From assembly GCA_050248495.1 (NCBI GenBank), contig JBFWSG010000012.1:61712-125711 (forward strand): DNA of 64,000 bases. Reading direction: 5' to 3'. Source of the stretch: DASYDU01 sp050248495. Lineage in GTDB: Bacteria; Planctomycetota; Planctomycetia; Pirellulales; Lacipirellulaceae. This document shows, piece after piece, positions 9,551 through 18,103 of the stretch; position 1 is the stretch's first letter; every line of letters begins with the position of its first letter. The notes beneath the pieces were generated by a model. The model was given only the letters and a program-made list of their open reading frames with translations. It was not told the DNA's origin and searched no databases. A program made the translations under genes and the position numbers.

Positions 9551-10861
9551 CTACGCACGCTCGCCGAGCGAGTCGTAAATCGGCCGGCTGCCCGCGAGCG
9601 TGGGCACGAACATCGCCGTGAAGCATCCGGCGAGCATGGCTACCAGTTGAGTGTCGCTCGCGGTGAGTTCGATCACCAGAATGATTCCGGTGACGGGGGC
9701 CCGTACAGTGGCGGTAAAAAACGCCGCCATGCCCGTGACGGCAAAACTCGCCGGTTCGCCGGCCAGCTGCGGAAGCCAGCGGGCAGCGAGCGTGCCGTAG
9801 AAGAGCCCGGCTTGTGCGCCCAGGACCAAGAGCGGAGCGAAGAGCCCGCCCGGCGTCCCGGCCGCGTACGATACGGCACCGAGTACGAACCGCAGCGCAA
9901 ACAACGCCGGCAGGATGCCGAGCGCAATCTTGCCCTCCAGCGCCAGCTCCGTGATATTGTCGCCGCCGCCCACCCATTGGGGCGCAAACCAGCCCAGCAT
10001 GCCGACCGCGGCGCCGACGACTGCGGCGCGCAGTTCGACGGGCACCACTCGAAGCCGATCCGCCGCGTCCAGCGCCACAAGAATCGCACGGTTGTACGCG
10101 ATACCCAGTGCACCTACCATCGCGCCGAAAACGATGAACAGGCCGAGCGAACCAAGCGCTGGGAAATCCAACTCGGCGATCGGGAAATCCGGCTGCACTC
10201 CCAGCAGAAATCGGGAGACGCCGATGGCCGCGGCTGAAGCGCCGAGCGTAATAATTGTGATCCGCGTATCAAAGCGGCGCAACAATTCTTCGAGTACAAA
10301 TACGGAACCTGCGATTGGAGCATTGAACGCGGTGGCCAAGCCGGCGCCGGCGCCAGCCGCCAACAGAATACGTCCGTCGTCTGCCGACAAGCGAAACAAT
10401 CTGCTGACAGCATGGGACACGCTCGCGCCCATCTGCACCGTCGGCCCTTCGCGGCCGAGCGCGAGACCCGCACCGATGGCCAAGATGCCGCCGACAAATT
10501 TCACTGGGATCAGCACGTAATGCGCCGGTGTAGCCTTGCCGTGCAGCACGGCTTCGACATGGGGAATGCCGCTGCCCGACGCTTCCGGTGAAAAGCGCCG
10601 CACCAGCCAGGCGGCCGTGGCGGTCGCGGCAGCCGCCAGCGATACAACCACGATCAATCCGACGACGCTGTAGCCGTGGGCCCAGGCGATGAGGTCGTTT
10701 CGCAGCGCGTCGCCGGCTGCCAGCAGCTGCCGAAAACACGCGCCCACGAGTCCCGACGACGCCCCGGCCACGAGCGACAGGATCGCCAGCTTCACGAGTC
10801 CTCGACGCTCGTCGGTCGGTTCTGCTGCAGCCGGTTGGGTAGTGGAGGGAGGGACGGTCAT
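9551..10861 (-). CDS. ClC-family chloride/proton antiporter
   Basis: A 436-residue inner-membrane ClC protein with no C-terminal CBS domains. Chloride-binding motifs are GSGIP (96-100), GREGP (136-140, gating Glu138) and the GGLFAP segment around 350. The inner glutamate pair VLEEL (Glu191/192) corresponds to the proton glutamate of the E. coli exchanger, so antiport rather than channel activity is predicted. Its start overlaps the stop of the YtkA-like gene (ATGA), making it the last gene of the CtaG-polyferredoxin group. Why a ClC exchanger travels with oxidase assembly genes is unclear; charge or pH balance near the oxidase is a guess. Confidence 0.93.
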   Translation of the reverse strand: MTVPPSTTQPAAAEPTDERRGLVKLAILSLVAGASSGLVGACFRQLLAAGDALRNDLIAWAHGYSVVGLIVVVSLAAAATATAAWLVRRFSPEASGSGIPHVEAVLHGKATPAHYVLIPVKFVGGILAIGAGLALGREGPTVQMGASVSHAVSRLFRLSADDGRILLAAGAGAGLATAFNAPIAGSVFVLEELLRRFDTRITIITLGASAAAIGVSRFLLGVQPDFPIAELDFPALGSLGLFIVFGAMVGALGIAYNRAILVALDAADRLRVVPVELRAAVVGAAVGMLGWFAPQWVGGGDNITELALEGKIALGILPALFALRFVLGAVSYAAGTPGGLFAPLLVLGAQAGLFYGTLAARWLPQLAGEPASFAVTGMAAFFTATVRAPVTGIILVIELTASDTQLVAMLAGCFTAMFVPTLAGSRPIYDSLGERA

Positions 10862-11457
10862 CGCACCAGGGGAGCCAGCTCAACGACGGGAAGTCCTCCA
10901 ACTGTACCGCACTCGCCCTTTGGGTTGGCTGCGCCGCCGGCCAGTTGGCGGCGTGCCACGAGCAGGCGGTGAATGACAAACAGCACAATTGCCACAACCG
11001 GCCACGCGAACCACGGCCAGACGGCCAGCCAAGGCGGCAGCGGCGGCGCCACATCCAAAGAAAAGTGTACCGCCTGCGCAGCCGTCTCCGGCAATGTGCA
11101 TAACACACGGACATCCCATCGCCCCGCCTCAGGCAATGTCACGAGCGCCGAGCGAAACAGCTTGTTGGTAGCCGTTGCGGAGGTGGCCGCGGCACGAATC
11201 GGCGGGACCTTCGGGTTGGACGAAGTCAACTCGACGGTCACATTCGCGTCGGCCGCCACGGTGCCAGTTTGCGAATTCTGGAGAAGCACGCTCACATCGA
11301 CCGGGCCTGCCCGCGGTGGATTGGGCGAGGCGAAAACCGTCAGCTCGCAATCGCCAAAGCTTTCGCGCGCGCAAATCCGCCCGCCATCACCAAAAGCAGA
11401 ACTGCAGCTGCCGCCGACAGCCAACATCAAGAACCACATTCGCAATGAATCTGTCAT
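10858..11457 (-). CDS. YtkA/FixH-like membrane-anchored protein
   Basis: A 199-residue protein starting at ATG 11457. It has a signal peptide (residues 1-23), an extracytoplasmic immunoglobulin-like beta domain (about 40-135; strands VDVSVLLQNSQTG and TVELTSSNPKV resemble YtkA/FixH domains) and one C-terminal transmembrane helix (143-165) with a short basic tail. FixH/YtkA proteins accompany the CcoG/FixG polyferredoxin in copper delivery to heme-copper oxidases, and here the gene lies 25 bases after a CtaG-polyferredoxin fusion. It overlaps the ClC gene start by four bases. The YtkA assignment rests on topology, context and weak similarity. Confidence 0.65.
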   Translation of the reverse strand: MTDSLRMWFLMLAVGGSCSSAFGDGGRICARESFGDCELTVFASPNPPRAGPVDVSVLLQNSQTGTVAADANVTVELTSSNPKVPPIRAAATSATATNKLFRSALVTLPEAGRWDVRVLCTLPETAAQAVHFSLDVAPPLPPWLAVWPWFAWPVVAIVLFVIHRLLVARRQLAGGAANPKGECGTVGGLPVVELAPLVR

Positions 11458-11482
11458 CGTCCAGCGCTGACATACAATGAAT

Positions 11483-13774
11483 TCAACCAGTTGCGAGCGG
11501 CAACGTACCGCGCATTTCCATCGGCTCAAACACGATCCAGACTCCGGCAACAAACAGCAGCGTGATCAACACTGCCCAGGGCATAAACGCCTTCACCGAT
11601 TGTCTCACCGCAGGTGCGTTCCACTCGGCAATTCGCCACGCAACATACAGCGAACCTAGCAAACCAAAGTCAAGCATCAACAGTTCCGCGTGCGGTATCC
11701 AGCCGGCCACATCCTGGCAGCAGGCACACTCCCAGACCGGGTCGCCAAACTGCATCCATCCCAGGCCGGCGGCGAACCGCTTGGCGACCGGCACGACCAT
11801 CGACCAGCTGGTAAAGAAATGAAAACTGTAGTGGGCGAGCCACATGCCGAAGCCGAGGGGCACCAGCGCATAGGCAAAGCGGTTGGCGTTATGCGACAAC
11901 GATTCATTGCATCCCGACCACCGCGCGCTGACGAATGCCGCGGCCGCGACGTTAACGAGCGGTAGCGCCACGAGCATCAGGAAGTAAAAAGCGGTCGTAA
12001 CCGCCAACTGCGGCGGATCACCAAGCGCAAGTCGCAATGCATCCTGCCACTCGACCACCGGCTCGATCATTCCCGCGGCATTGGCGAACGCACCGAACGC
12101 CAGCAGCACCACAAGCGCCGCCACGTCCGGCCGGCGACTAAGCCTGCCGATGCCGGAGCGCAGCGGATCACTCCAGAGCGTGCTCGCCGGCACCCGCGCC
12201 AAGACGCCAACGTTCTGGTGCGGACAGGCGTGGGCACAATCGAGGCAAAACGTGCAGTCGAGATTGCCGACTTTGAGCGGCTGGAACAATTGTGTCTGGC
12301 AACCAGAAGCGGTCGCGCTCCCGCGGACGCACTCGTGCGTCGTGCAACCGGTGCACACAGACGGCCGCCGCACGGCCACCTCCAGCGGCGAGCAGAGCGA
12401 TTGCACGAAATTGAATTGCCCGATCGGGCAGACGTACTTGCAGAACGTGCCGCCGCTAAACAAGCTGTCGACCGCAAACGCGGCCACGAAATAGCCGACC
12501 ACGATCCAGGCCGTCACCCAGGGATTATCCCACAACGCAAACGCCTCGTAGCTCCAGAGAAAGAGGGCCACGAGCACGACCGCCAGCCATTTGTTCCGCA
12601 GCCATTTGGGCCAGGCGAGATTTGCCGTCAAGAACCGGCCGGCCAGCGACCGCGGCAGCGTCAACGGACACGCCATGCAGAAGAAATTGCCGGCCGAGAG
12701 CAGCGTGAGAATCAATAGCCCGCGCCAATGGATCCACGGCAGTACGCCCGCTAGATTCATCGGCGCAATCTGCGGTCCGCGCAAGCCATCGACGACGACC
12801 AGCCCGGCCAGCAGCAGGAACAGCAATTGAACCGATGTTCGCGCGTACCTCCAACGGAGGAAATCACCCAAGATGGGAACTCGCAAGAGGTCAAATGCAC
12901 CACGGTGAGTTGTTGCTGCCGTACGGCGGCTCCTGATATCGGTCGAATACTCTGCCCTATCGCCACGCAAGAAATACGATACGGCGATCCAGAACAGCGG
13001 CACGAGGAAGACTACCGAACCCGGCACCCACATCAACACCCCGGCCAGCCGCTGATCTTCCATCGCCGAAAAGCCGCCAATACGCGGCACCTGCAGATAG
13101 TGCGGATAGAGCGCCGCGGAGGAAAACGTAAGCCAGGCCGCCAGCAGCGTGTTCTGCACATCGGCGAGCAGGAGATACGGCATCAGCAACCACTTGGACC
13201 ACCGCGGCCGGCTCGGGAACGGTCGCACCACGGGAAACCAGAACAACAGCGCCGCCGCCGTGAACGAAAGGTGCTGTACCACGTGCCAGGCGTCGTTCGA
13301 GAGCCCCAACTCGTACCCCGCCGGCAAGTGCCACCCCCACGTCGCCGCCACAAAAATCGGCCAGGCCACCAGCGGGTGCGTCAGTGCAGCGAACGCTCTG
13401 CGGACGCGCTGTGAGCGGAGGATCGGCGCGACCCAATACGTCCGCACGGGCGCGGGCAGCCCGCCCAGCATCGGCATCAGCGGCCAGCCGAGCCACACCA
13501 GCGGCGGTGCGACCATCATCAAGAGCAAATGCTGCAGCATGTGAACGGACAACAGCAGCGACGCGAACGCCTCGATCAGCGACGCAAGCGCCAAATAGAA
13601 CGCCGCGAGGCCGCCGACAAATGCTGCCAAGCGACCAACGGGCCAGCGATCGGGGTCGCGTGCGTGAAGCCGCCGCCAACCGATCGAGTAGATCACCGCC
13701 GACGCGAGGAGCGATGCGGCGAGCCACGGCGCGGAGGGCCAGGAGCGAAGCATCGCATCGAACGTCGGGCTCAT
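11483..13774 (-). CDS. CtaG-polyferredoxin fusion, oxidase assembly
   Basis: A 763-residue membrane protein joining two families. Residues 1-275 form a CtaG/Caa3-type copper assembly domain with several membrane helices and conserved His at HMLQH (78-82), WGWH (149) and HVVQH (164-168). Residues 300-560 are a NapH/CcoG-like membrane polyferredoxin with CMACP (366-370), CKYVCP (445-450), CTGCTTHEC (474-482) and a full CxxCxxCxxxCP cluster (507-518), enough for two 4Fe-4S centres. A further membrane region with a CACC motif ends the protein. It sits beside the caa3/b6 block and before a YtkA/FixH-like gene, so electron-coupled CuB or CuA assembly is the likely role. The frame is continuous across the junction, so this is a true fusion. 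Confidence 0.85.
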   Translation of the reverse strand: MSPTFDAMLRSWPSAPWLAASLLASAVIYSIGWRRLHARDPDRWPVGRLAAFVGGLAAFYLALASLIEAFASLLLSVHMLQHLLLMMVAPPLVWLGWPLMPMLGGLPAPVRTYWVAPILRSQRVRRAFAALTHPLVAWPIFVAATWGWHLPAGYELGLSNDAWHVVQHLSFTAAALLFWFPVVRPFPSRPRWSKWLLMPYLLLADVQNTLLAAWLTFSSAALYPHYLQVPRIGGFSAMEDQRLAGVLMWVPGSVVFLVPLFWIAVSYFLRGDRAEYSTDIRSRRTAATTHRGAFDLLRVPILGDFLRWRYARTSVQLLFLLLAGLVVVDGLRGPQIAPMNLAGVLPWIHWRGLLILTLLSAGNFFCMACPLTLPRSLAGRFLTANLAWPKWLRNKWLAVVLVALFLWSYEAFALWDNPWVTAWIVVGYFVAAFAVDSLFSGGTFCKYVCPIGQFNFVQSLCSPLEVAVRRPSVCTGCTTHECVRGSATASGCQTQLFQPLKVGNLDCTFCLDCAHACPHQNVGVLARVPASTLWSDPLRSGIGRLSRRPDVAALVVLLAFGAFANAAGMIEPVVEWQDALRLALGDPPQLAVTTAFYFLMLVALPLVNVAAAAFVSARWSGCNESLSHNANRFAYALVPLGFGMWLAHYSFHFFTSWSMVVPVAKRFAAGLGWMQFGDPVWECACCQDVAGWIPHAELLMLDFGLLGSLYVAWRIAEWNAPAVRQSVKAFMPWAVLITLLFVAGVWIVFEPMEMRGTLPLATG

Positions 13775-13808
13775 CGCACTACGGCTCTTCGAATTATCGC
13801 TTGTATGA

Positions 13809-13904
13809 GGGTGGCTGGCGGTCGAGCGACAGCGAGCCCCCAGCTATTGAAGCGTCTCCACGACAATTCCCTGGGGGCTCGGTGAACCTCGACCCCAGCC
13901 ACCC
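13809..13904. repeat. Inverted pair of a GTGGCTGG interspersed repeat
   Basis: Two copies of one element face each other between two minus-strand genes: 13811-13844 (plus sense) and 13871-13904 (reverse sense). The arms are about 34 bases and nearly complementary, which would give a very stable hairpin with a 26-base loop. The left arm is identical over 34 bases to 33004-33037. It may stop or stabilise transcripts between the cytochrome b and CtaG-fusion genes; there is no T-run. Confidence 0.85.
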
Positions 13905-13919
13905 GAGCCTCTCATCACA

Positions 13920-15428
13920 CTACGGCTCCGACGGCGCGGGCTCGGAAAAGTCGACGACTTTTACCAGGCTCGCGTCGCCCGCGCCGGCCGGGTGCTGTCC
14001 CTCCGGCCGCAACGCCACGAGAAAATCGACCAGCGCTTCCATCTCGTGCGGGCTGATCTGCTTGCCGTACGCCGGCATGTTGCCGCCGCCGGGCGTGCCG
14101 TTGCTGATCTGATCGATCAACTGATTTCGCGTCATCTGCGTGCCGATGCTCGTGAGATCGGGCCCGCGCTCGCCGCCGACGCCGTCCAACGCATGGCAGT
14201 TGCGGCAATTCTTGTACTGGAACACGAGCGCCCCTTGCTGCTCGACGGGCGAGAGCTGTTCGACGATCCGCGTCGGGATGGGGTCCTGTGTCCAGGCCAG
14301 CATGTCCGGCGACCACGGCGCGCGGATGCCTTCGTATGTTAGCGCAGCGAGCGCCGTGTAAATCGCAACCACCATGAGCACCGCCACCGGACGCCGGCTC
14401 GGCGCCCGCTCGCCGCGATTGCTGATGAACGGCACCGCCAGAAGCGCGAGCACAATCACCACCGGCAGCACTAGCATGATGAACGTCTCGATCGCCGGCG
14501 GGCTCAGCGACAACAGCGCAAAGAGCCACAAGAAAGGCCACTCCGGCCGCGGGTTTGCATCCGCTAGCGCCGGGTCGGGCGGCCCCGTCGGCCCCTTCGG
14601 CCCCAGCACGGCAGCAATGACGACGACCGCGGTCACCGCCAGCGCCGAAAACAAAATGTCCTTCACCAGCGCGTCGCCCAAAAACGGCACGCCTTCCTTT
14701 TCGAGTTGCTCGTGGTACTTGGCGTCGTAGGTCGCCGGGTCGACCAGTTCGCCTGGCACCGGCGGCGCGCTCACGCCGCACCGCAGCACGAGCCACAGAT
14801 GGATCGCCAGGAAGAACATTAGCGCCCCGGGAATCACAAACACATGCAGCGTGAAGAAGCGGCTGAGCGAATCGCCGCCGATGATCGGACCGCCCAGGAG
14901 CATGTCGACGATCCACGGGCCGAGGATCGGCACCCGACCGGCCATCGAACCGCCGACCGCGAGCCCCCAATAGGCATCGGGGTCCCAACGCAAAATCTGC
15001 CCGCTGAAGAACATGCCCATCGTGCAGCAGAGCAGGAACACACCGATGACCCACGTGAGCTCGCGGGGATACTTGTACGATCCGTGCAAGAACACCTGCG
15101 TCATGTGCACCAGCAGCATCACCACCATGCCCGAGCCGGCGTAGTAGTGGAGCGCCCGCAGGAACCACCCCAGCGGCTGTTCATAGTCGAGATAGAGCAG
15201 ACTGTCGTACGCCTTGTCGGCCGCCGGCACGTACACGAGCGCCAGCCCGATCCCCGTGATGATCTGAATCATGAAGAACGTCAGCGAGGCGCTGCCGAAC
15301 ACATAGAACCAGCCCTCGCCCCCTTCGAGCTGATGGGGCACGGGGTGTCGCATCATCGGCAAAAAGACGTCGCTCACGCCGAGCCGGGCGTCGAACCAGT
15401 GTCCGATCGAGGAGATCCAGCGCTTCAT
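13920..15428 (-). CDS. Cytochrome b (b6-type) with fused cytochrome c domain
   Basis: A 502-residue quinol:cytochrome c reductase core subunit. Heme ligands are His94/His108 and His195/His210; the 14- and 15-residue spacings match cytochrome b6 rather than mitochondrial-type b. The subunit-IV-like half carries PEWP (295-298) in place of the usual PEWY at the quinol-oxidation site. No Cys sits where b6 binds its extra heme. After about eight membrane helices a C-terminal c-type domain has CRNCH (408-412) and a distal Met candidate in GGNMPAYG. The start overlaps the Rieske stop (ATGA). With the Rieske protein and diheme cytochrome it forms the complex III equivalent. Confidence 0.93.
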   Translation of the reverse strand: MKRWISSIGHWFDARLGVSDVFLPMMRHPVPHQLEGGEGWFYVFGSASLTFFMIQIITGIGLALVYVPAADKAYDSLLYLDYEQPLGWFLRALHYYAGSGMVVMLLVHMTQVFLHGSYKYPRELTWVIGVFLLCCTMGMFFSGQILRWDPDAYWGLAVGGSMAGRVPILGPWIVDMLLGGPIIGGDSLSRFFTLHVFVIPGALMFFLAIHLWLVLRCGVSAPPVPGELVDPATYDAKYHEQLEKEGVPFLGDALVKDILFSALAVTAVVVIAAVLGPKGPTGPPDPALADANPRPEWPFLWLFALLSLSPPAIETFIMLVLPVVIVLALLAVPFISNRGERAPSRRPVAVLMVVAIYTALAALTYEGIRAPWSPDMLAWTQDPIPTRIVEQLSPVEQQGALVFQYKNCRNCHALDGVGGERGPDLTSIGTQMTRNQLIDQISNGTPGGGNMPAYGKQISPHEMEALVDFLVALRPEGQHPAGAGDASLVKVVDFSEPAPSEP

Positions 15429-16018
15429 GCCTTGATCGCTCCCTGGGCATCGGCGCCCGTGGCACCGTGTTTGATGAGCGGATTCTGCAGCGTGGGATAG
15501 TGGGGCGCCTGCACTTCAAGGCGGTCGCCCTTCACGCGCCAGGCGACGTGGAACAAACCACGCGGCGGCGGCCCCGACGCATGCGAACCGTCGGCGTAGT
15601 ACACGCCGCCGTGGCACGGGCACATGAACAACCCCGACTGCTGAAACCACGACACCGGACAGCCCAAATGGGCACAGTTCACCGAGAGGACCAGGAACTC
15701 GTCTTCATTCTTCTCGTTCTTGCCCTGGTAGCGAGCGTAGACGCCGGTGAGCGCTGTCACTCCGTCCCAGGGCTGGGCCATCGGGCTGGGGAAATCGAGC
15801 CGCCGCGTTTCGTTGAGCGGAAAATTGGCGAGCGGGCCCAGGTCGACCCACGCCGGCGCGTATTTCTTCAGACCAAGGAAATAGCCGACAAGAGGCGCGC
15901 CGAGCACCGCCGCAGCCGTAGCACTGGCGAGCGCTGCCACTGCGCGCAGAAAGCCGCGGCGGGCCGTTGGTTGTGGCGGTCGGGCATCGACACAAGGTTG
16001 TTCTGGTTCCATGGTCAC
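15425..16018 (-). CDS. Rieske 2Fe-2S protein
   Basis: A 197-residue iron-sulphur subunit of the b6/bc-type complex. The N-terminus has a twin-arginine-like RRGFLRAVA (20-28) followed by one hydrophobic helix that anchors the protein. The cluster motifs are CAHLGC (115-120) and CPCHGG (133-138): Cys115, His117, Cys133 and His136 bind the 2Fe-2S centre, and Cys120/Cys135 form the disulphide. It begins one base after the diheme cytochrome c gene ends and overlaps the cytochrome b start by four bases, so these genes are one transcription unit. An alternative start is ATG 16012. Confidence 0.95.
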   Translation of the reverse strand: MTMEPEQPCVDARPPQPTARRGFLRAVAALASATAAAVLGAPLVGYFLGLKKYAPAWVDLGPLANFPLNETRRLDFPSPMAQPWDGVTALTGVYARYQGKNEKNEDEFLVLSVNCAHLGCPVSWFQQSGLFMCPCHGGVYYADGSHASGPPPRGLFHVAWRVKGDRLEVQAPHYPTLQNPLIKHGATGADAQGAIKA

Positions 16019-16019
16019 T

Positions 16020-16799
16020 CTATTGTGCAGCAGCGTTAGTCGCCGATAGGTTTACGATCGAACCGCCCGTCGCTCGCCAGTCGGCCAGGAGCGCGACGAG
16101 GTCATCGATCTCGGCGGAAGTCAGCGGCTGAAACTTATCTTCCCGCCCCTCGTGGTTGGCAAAGTTCGGCATGCCCAAGTCCGCTCGGCCCGTGATGATG
16201 ATCCGGCGCAGGGCCTGGTCGCTGACGAGCGCGAGGAAGGCCGGCACGTTGATCGCATTGGCAACCACACCGTCCGCCTCGACGCCGGCCCCATTCTCAC
16301 CGTGGCAGCCCGCACAAGCCCGCGCGAACACTTGGGCCCCGCGCTCGCGGCTGCCGGGCGTCGACTGCACTCCTGCCGATTTCGTGAGCGCGTAGGCCGG
16401 CGGATTGGCCGGCAAGTCTTTTGGCGACTTCCACTGTTCTTTGATCCCGCGGACGATCACCTGGATCTGTTCGTCGGTCAGCGTGCCGCCCTGCTCTCTG
16501 GCAAAGGGCGGCATCGGCGTCCCCGCGCGGCCGTCACGGATCACGCTCGTGAGCACGTCGTCCGGCACGATCTCGACAAACAGCGGATCATTGATCGGCG
16601 GCGCCGGCCCCAGCTCGCCGCCCACCCCGTGGCAGCCGGCGCAGTTCATCGAGAACAGCTCGTCGAAGTCGAGGATCTGATCGGGCATCACCGGCTTGTT
16701 GGCGGGGTTAGGCTTTCCGGGCGGTTCGCAGCCGGCGAGCGCGCAAGCGACCAGCGCCCAAATGGTGTGACGATGCCAGATTGTTTGCAGCGTACGCAT
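16020..16799 (-). CDS. Diheme cytochrome c lipoprotein
   Basis: A 259-residue exported cytochrome with a signal peptide ending in the lipobox LAGC, and two class-I heme sites, CAGCHG near residues 53-58 and CAGCHG near 162-167. Met-containing segments GTPMPPF and DLGMPNF follow each site and could give the sixth ligands. Membrane anchoring by lipid places it on the outer face of the inner membrane, suited to carry electrons from the Rieske/b complex to the caa3 oxidase. ATG 16799 was chosen over a GTG three bases upstream. It is 20 bases downstream of the duplicated membrane protein gene. Confidence 0.92.
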   Translation of the reverse strand: MRTLQTIWHRHTIWALVACALAGCEPPGKPNPANKPVMPDQILDFDELFSMNCAGCHGVGGELGPAPPINDPLFVEIVPDDVLTSVIRDGRAGTPMPPFAREQGGTLTDEQIQVIVRGIKEQWKSPKDLPANPPAYALTKSAGVQSTPGSRERGAQVFARACAGCHGENGAGVEADGVVANAINVPAFLALVSDQALRRIIITGRADLGMPNFANHEGREDKFQPLTSAEIDDLVALLADWRATGGSIVNLSATNAAAQ

Positions 16800-16819
16800 C
16801 ACGAATCAGTTTGCCGCTC

Positions 16820-18103
16820 TCAATTGGCCACGTATTCCGACCGTACGTCCTTGCCCTTGCCGGCCGGCGGAATGTAGACCTCTTCGCTCCGCACGACGAC
16901 GATCGCCGCTACGATGCCGAAAATGAACTGCGACGCGATAAACCACGGCCAGTTCACATACTCTTGCAGCACGGGGTTCACGACGCCCATCAGGCCGTAA
17001 CTCATCGCCGTCCAGAGCAGCGGCAGAATCAGCCCGCCCCACGCCATCGGCCCGGGGATCGACGGCAGTCGCGGCAACACAAACGCAAACGCCAGCCCGA
17101 ACAGGATCGACAGGCACGCGTGCACACCCAGCGCCGCAACGAACCACTCCTGATGAAACGCCTGGAGCTCGGCAAGCGTCGGCAGGGCGGCGTGATGCTT
17201 GGCCATCGCCGCCAGCAGATTGACCGGGTACCAGATGCCGTGCCCCGCCGCGAGACTCCACAAAATGGCCGGGATCGGCATCAACAGTCCGCCCACGATG
17301 CCGCCCAAGATTCCCCCCATGATCGGGCTGCGGCTTTCAAAGCGCATGAACACCACCGCCGCCACCACGCCGAACACGAACTGCGACAACACGAACCAGG
17401 GCCATTCGATCCCTTCGCGCACCCCCGGATTCACGCGGCCGAGCGCCACAAAGCTCACCGCTGTCCACGCCAGTGGCATGAGCAGCGCGCCCCAGGCCAG
17501 CGGCTTGCGAATGTTGGGGAGCGTCGGCATCAACACGCCGTACATCAACCCGACCACGAGCGAGACCACGACGTGAATCGCCACGCTGGTGATGAACAGC
17601 GGCATGTGAAACTTCTCTAGGTCCGCAACGCTCATGTCGCCCACGCCGGGGAGCATCATCCCCGCGAGCAAATTGACTGGCCACCAGATCGTATGCCCGC
17701 TGAAGTGGCCGTACGCCAGCGCCGGCAACGGCATCACCAGCCCGCCGACGATGCCGCCCTTAACGCCCGCCGACACCGGATGCACTTTCACCGGCAATCG
17801 CAAGCGATAGCCGGGCATGCCGCGCTTGAGCTCTTCGACGTCACCGGGCGCGGGCGCCACCGGCGCGGGCCGCCGCGACGGATCGACGAAGGCTTCCCGC
17901 ACATGCCCGCGCGGCGAAATCATTTGATCGATCCAGCGGCCAAGCCCCACGATAAACACCAGAATGCCCACCGGCACGAACGCGAGGCTCGTGGCCACGC
18001 CCATCGCCACCAGCGCAATTCCCGTCGCCAGCACCAGCGGCGCAGCGGTCGGGCGGGGCAGCTCGACCCAATCTTTGCCGGATGAATGCGGGTCGTGGCT
18101 CAT
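16820..18103 (-). CDS. Internally duplicated membrane protein of the oxidase operon
   Basis: A 427-residue integral membrane protein with no family I can name. After a short LPRPTAAP segment and a two-helix hairpin (20-57), two homologous units of about 140 residues follow: 113-254 and 264-405. Matching landmarks in both units are GGIVGGL[VL]MP[LI]PA, the WWPVNLLAGM/WYPVNLLAAM pair, [LI]P and MAW/LAWGA blocks, and NWPWF/EWPWF followed by [SQ]FxFGxVAA[VI]V. The start overlaps the stop of subunit III (ATGA) and it is 20 bases before the diheme cytochrome c gene, so it is made together with both complexes. A structural subunit linking the b6/c complex to the oxidase is a reasonable guess. The N-terminal hairpin resembles small oxidase subunit IV. 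Confidence 0.85.
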   Translation of the reverse strand: MSHDPHSSGKDWVELPRPTAAPLVLATGIALVAMGVATSLAFVPVGILVFIVGLGRWIDQMISPRGHVREAFVDPSRRPAPVAPAPGDVEELKRGMPGYRLRLPVKVHPVSAGVKGGIVGGLVMPLPALAYGHFSGHTIWWPVNLLAGMMLPGVGDMSVADLEKFHMPLFITSVAIHVVVSLVVGLMYGVLMPTLPNIRKPLAWGALLMPLAWTAVSFVALGRVNPGVREGIEWPWFVLSQFVFGVVAAVVFMRFESRSPIMGGILGGIVGGLLMPIPAILWSLAAGHGIWYPVNLLAAMAKHHAALPTLAELQAFHQEWFVAALGVHACLSILFGLAFAFVLPRLPSIPGPMAWGGLILPLLWTAMSYGLMGVVNPVLQEYVNWPWFIASQFIFGIVAAIVVVRSEEVYIPPAGKGKDVRSEYVAN

